Shown in pieces: positions 7,184 through 7,389 of a stretch of 7,389 nucleotides of DNA. The number at the start of each line of letters is the position of its first letter. The first letter of the stretch is position 1. Source of the DNA: Phycisphaerales bacterium (GTDB taxonomy: Bacteria > Planctomycetota > Phycisphaerae > Phycisphaerales > UBA1924). Below the pieces are notes generated by a model that was not told where the DNA came from, ran no database searches, and saw nothing but the letters and a program-made list of their open reading frames with translations. A program made the position numbers and the translations under genes. The stretch spans positions 1 through 7,389 of the forward strand of contig JAJDDH010000256.1 in the NCBI GenBank assembly GCA_029260415.1, given 5' to 3'.

Positions 7184-7389
7184 GAGACGACCTCCGCAGC
7201 CCAGACGACCCCCCGGCTGGCGCCGGGAAAGAGCCGATCGGCGACACAGAACGTGAAGACGAGTGACCCCGCGGCCACCCCGGAAAGGCCCGCGGCGATC
7301 TGCTGGATCGGGCTGAGCCCCAGCAGCATCCCCCCGGACATCAGCACCCAGAGCCCGGCAACGACGAGCGCGGCCGACCACGGCAGCGC
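7129..7389 (-). CDS. Multi-pass membrane protein, C-terminal part (5' partial)
   Basis: The frame is open from the right edge to TGA at 7131-7129, giving 86 residues of a protein that starts outside the window. It contains three hydrophobic stretches in the visible part (residues 4-25, 30-51 and 61-84), separated by short loops such as ADRLFPGASRG. A GTG at 7347 could in principle start a 72-residue protein, but the 14 codons before it are also hydrophobic and membrane-like (ALPWSAALVVAGLWVL), so I read it as internal. No family motif is visible and the function cannot be named. Its last 55 bases lie under the start and signal peptide of the TPR gene, which it probably precedes in the same transcript. 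Confidence 0.68.
   Translation of the reverse strand, partial: ALPWSAALVVAGLWVLMSGGMLLGLSPIQQIAAGLSGVAAGSLVFTFCVADRLFPGASRGVVWAAEVVSCLTMLAGLSVLALASAS
7191..7195 (-). promoter_or_regulatory. Strong ribosome-binding site that fixes the TPR gene start
   Basis: GGAGG on the minus strand, seven bases before GTG at 7183. It is a full anti-16S match at ideal spacing and lies within the coding sequence of the upstream membrane protein. Together with the signal peptide it decides the start of the TPR gene against the longer open frame. Confidence 0.75.

Overview
This is a high-GC window (roughly 70% by eye) from a bacterial chromosome. I infer a Planctomycetota lineage, plausibly Phycisphaerae. The grounds are base composition, a C-x2-C-x-Y-x-L-x-G-L ... 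CPECG zinc-ribbon signature common in that group, a GldG-like ABC auxiliary protein with a large helical insertion, and a long secreted TPR protein without close familiar relatives. No marker gene fixes the taxonomy.

Layout. Positions 1-1886 (+) hold the 3' part of a GldG-like ABC-transporter auxiliary protein whose start lies upstream of the window. The rest is a tightly packed minus-strand run, read from the right edge leftwards: the C-terminal 86 residues of a multi-pass membrane protein (7129-7389); a large exported TPR protein with an Ig-like segment (4553-7183), starting at GTG inside the preceding gene with a strong GGAGG ribosome-binding site; a lysylphosphatidylglycerol-synthase-type (UPF0104) membrane protein (3615-4556), joined to the TPR gene by an ATGA overlap; a 77-base gap; a DUF444/YeaH-YhbH protein with an intact MIDAS (2419-3537); and, 25 bases further, a small membrane protein with two zinc ribbons (1794-2393). 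The 3' end of the last gene overlaps the 3' end of the GldG-like gene by 93 bases, tail to tail.

How they may work together. The first three minus-strand genes overlap or touch and are probably translationally coupled. The DUF444 and zinc-ribbon genes form a second close pair that may belong to the same transcript or have a promoter in the 77-base gap. Elsewhere DUF444 proteins usually accompany the PrkA kinase and SpoVR, linked to starvation and stress. Neither partner is in this window. All genes but DUF444 encode membrane or exported proteins, so an envelope theme is possible but unproven.

I see no RNA genes, mobile elements, CRISPR arrays, phage genes or obvious defence system. Nearly every base is coding, and the many extra long open frames are GC-rich shadows. 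I did not find a convincing undescribed system. The best leads are the DUF444 neighbourhood, the TPR/Ig-like protein, and the two unusual gene overlaps.
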